From: Muribaculaceae bacterium
GTDB taxonomy: Bacteria; Bacteroidota; Bacteroidia; Bacteroidales; Muribaculaceae
Reading direction: 5' to 3'
Assembly (NCBI GenBank): GCA_017478855.1
Contig: JAFVCX010000122.1
Location: forward strand, 1 to 47,688
DNA length: 47,688 nt
Part shown: piece after piece, positions 46,808 to 47,688 of the stretch
Numbering within the stretch: the stretch's first letter is position 1
Layout of the letters: each line of letters starts with the position of its first letter
Notes under the pieces: model-generated
The model's input: the letters and a program-made list of their open reading frames with translations, nothing else
Told to the model about the DNA's origin: nothing
Databases searched by the model: none
Position numbers and translations under genes: made by a program

Positions 46808-47688
46808 TTACAGCTGGCTGTCGCTTTGCTGGAACGTGGTGCCACGGCGAATGTCGCCCGTGTCAAAGCCCAGTTTGAACCACTTCATGCGTTGTTCGCT
46901 GGTGCCGTGGGTGAAGCTCTCAGGCATGGCATAACCTTGTGCGCGTTTTTCCAAGTAGTCGTCGCCAATCACTTGAGCGCACTTGATGGCCTCCATCAAA
47001 TCGTTGTCGTCGAGCGAGCCAAACATTTTGTTCTCGTAGTGAGCCCACACGCCGGCATAGAAATCGGCCAGCAGCTCCAAGCGCACGCTCACCTTATTGG
47101 CATTAGCGCTATTTTGGCCATATTGCGCCATTTTTTGATGCGCCTGTTGCAACGTGCCTGTGAGGTATTCAATGTGGTGGCCCACTTCATGTGCAATCAC
47201 ATAGGCATAGGCGAAGTCGCCATCAGCACCTAATTGCTGCTTCATGGTGCTGAAGAACGAGAGGTCGATGTAGAGCTTCTGGTCACCTGAGCAATAGAAA
47301 GGGCCCACTGCCGCGCTACCTGTGCCGCAGGCAGTGCTGGTCGTACCGGTGTAGAGTACCAGCGTGGGTGCCTGATATTCGCCCAAGTTGTTTTCTTTGA
47401 AAATTCGGCTCCACACATCTTCGGTGCTGGCCTCAATAATGCGCGAGAACTTGGCAAGCTGCTGTTCTTCTTCGGTGAAATTTTGCTCACCCACCGTTGT
47501 TTCTTGGCCACCGGTAAGGTCTATTCCGCTCGAACCCACTTGCATGAGCACATCACCCAAATTGCCACCGCCCAGCAATGTGAGCAGAGCCACAATGATG
47601 AGGCCACCTATGCCGCCCACGCCCGCTTTGCGACCCGAGCTCATTCCGCGGCGATCTTCCACATTGCTGCTTTCTCTTCTTCCTTCAA
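46808..47688 (-). CDS. YpfJ-family neutral zinc metallopeptidase (N-terminus outside window)
   Basis: This protein has an N-terminal membrane-anchor helix (GVGGIGGLIIVALLTLLGG) and a zincin domain with HEVGHH. The frame stays open past an internal GTG at 47662 to the window edge, and the upstream residues (EGRRESSNVEDRRGMSSGRK) match the conserved family N-terminus, so the true start lies just beyond 47688. It ends in a C-terminal DIRRGTTFQQSDSQL segment typical of the family. The substrate is unknown. Confidence 0.9.
   Translation of the reverse strand, partial: EGRRESSNVEDRRGMSSGRKAGVGGIGGLIIVALLTLLGGGNLGDVLMQVGSSGIDLTGGQETTVGEQNFTEEEQQLAKFSRIIEASTEDVWSRIFKENNLGEYQAPTLVLYTGTTSTACGTGSAAVGPFYCSGDQKLYIDLSFFSTMKQQLGADGDFAYAYVIAHEVGHHIEYLTGTLQQAHQKMAQYGQNSANANKVSVRLELLADFYAGVWAHYENKMFGSLDDNDLMEAIKCAQVIGDDYLEKRAQGYAMPESFTHGTSEQRMKWFKLGFDTGDIRRGTTFQQSDSQL

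Overview
This window is chromosomal DNA from a member of the Bacteroidales, probably of the Muribaculaceae/Prevotellaceae type (family-level placement is inference). Several intergenic regions carry the Bacteroidetes promoter form, a TTG/TTTG box about 19-20 bp upstream of TAnnTTTG. The gene content fits: a plug-less TonB-type barrel beside a giant TPR protein, LptC, DUF3098-uppP-truB-queA order, SDR-type threonine dehydrogenase with Kbl, and a large exported protein with a type IX-like C-terminal sorting segment. No phage, insertion sequence, CRISPR array or plasmid function is visible, and nearly all genes are intact.

Layout. 1-464 is a gene-poor leader region. 465-3995 is a large exported protein of unknown function. 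4300-7405 (+) holds type I asparaginase and an M13 endopeptidase. 7522-15945 is mixed: ManC, tRNA-Arg(CCT), a FadL-like porin, a CoA-transferase, AroA and a sirtuin on the minus strand, then two FKBP isomerase genes on the plus strand. The second FKBP gene has two in-frame TAG codons. 15946-20875 (-) reads as one run: RlmL-like RNA methyltransferase with a repeat tail, PurD, a membrane protein, PdxB. 21096-24633 (+) is a tricorn-like protease followed by a SemiSWEET transporter. 24739-27670 (-) is a GT2 glycosyltransferase, an AraC regulator and an MFS exporter. 27822-30213 holds divergent tdh and kbl (threonine to glycine plus acetyl-CoA). Enolase and the barrel/TPR pair follow on the minus strand.

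37116-46712 (+) is a long envelope and housekeeping run: a DivIC/FtsB-like protein with an overlapping small membrane protein, an outer-membrane barrel, LptC, a CNNM/CorC protein, an SDR, RibF, uracil phosphoribosyltransferase, DUF3098, UppP, TruB and QueA. The window ends inside a YpfJ-type zinc metallopeptidase on the minus strand.

The item most worth a second look is the FKBP lipoprotein gene at 14972-15844. Its frame is otherwise intact over 290 codons but has TAG at 15311 and 15428, while TAG is the rarest terminal stop here (4 of 37 genes counted). Other candidates are the plug-less barrel plus TPR pair, the small membrane protein overlapping divIC, the tandem 54-bp repeat in the methyltransferase, and the leader of the first large gene. 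I saw no clear case of a wholly new multi-gene defence or biosynthetic system.
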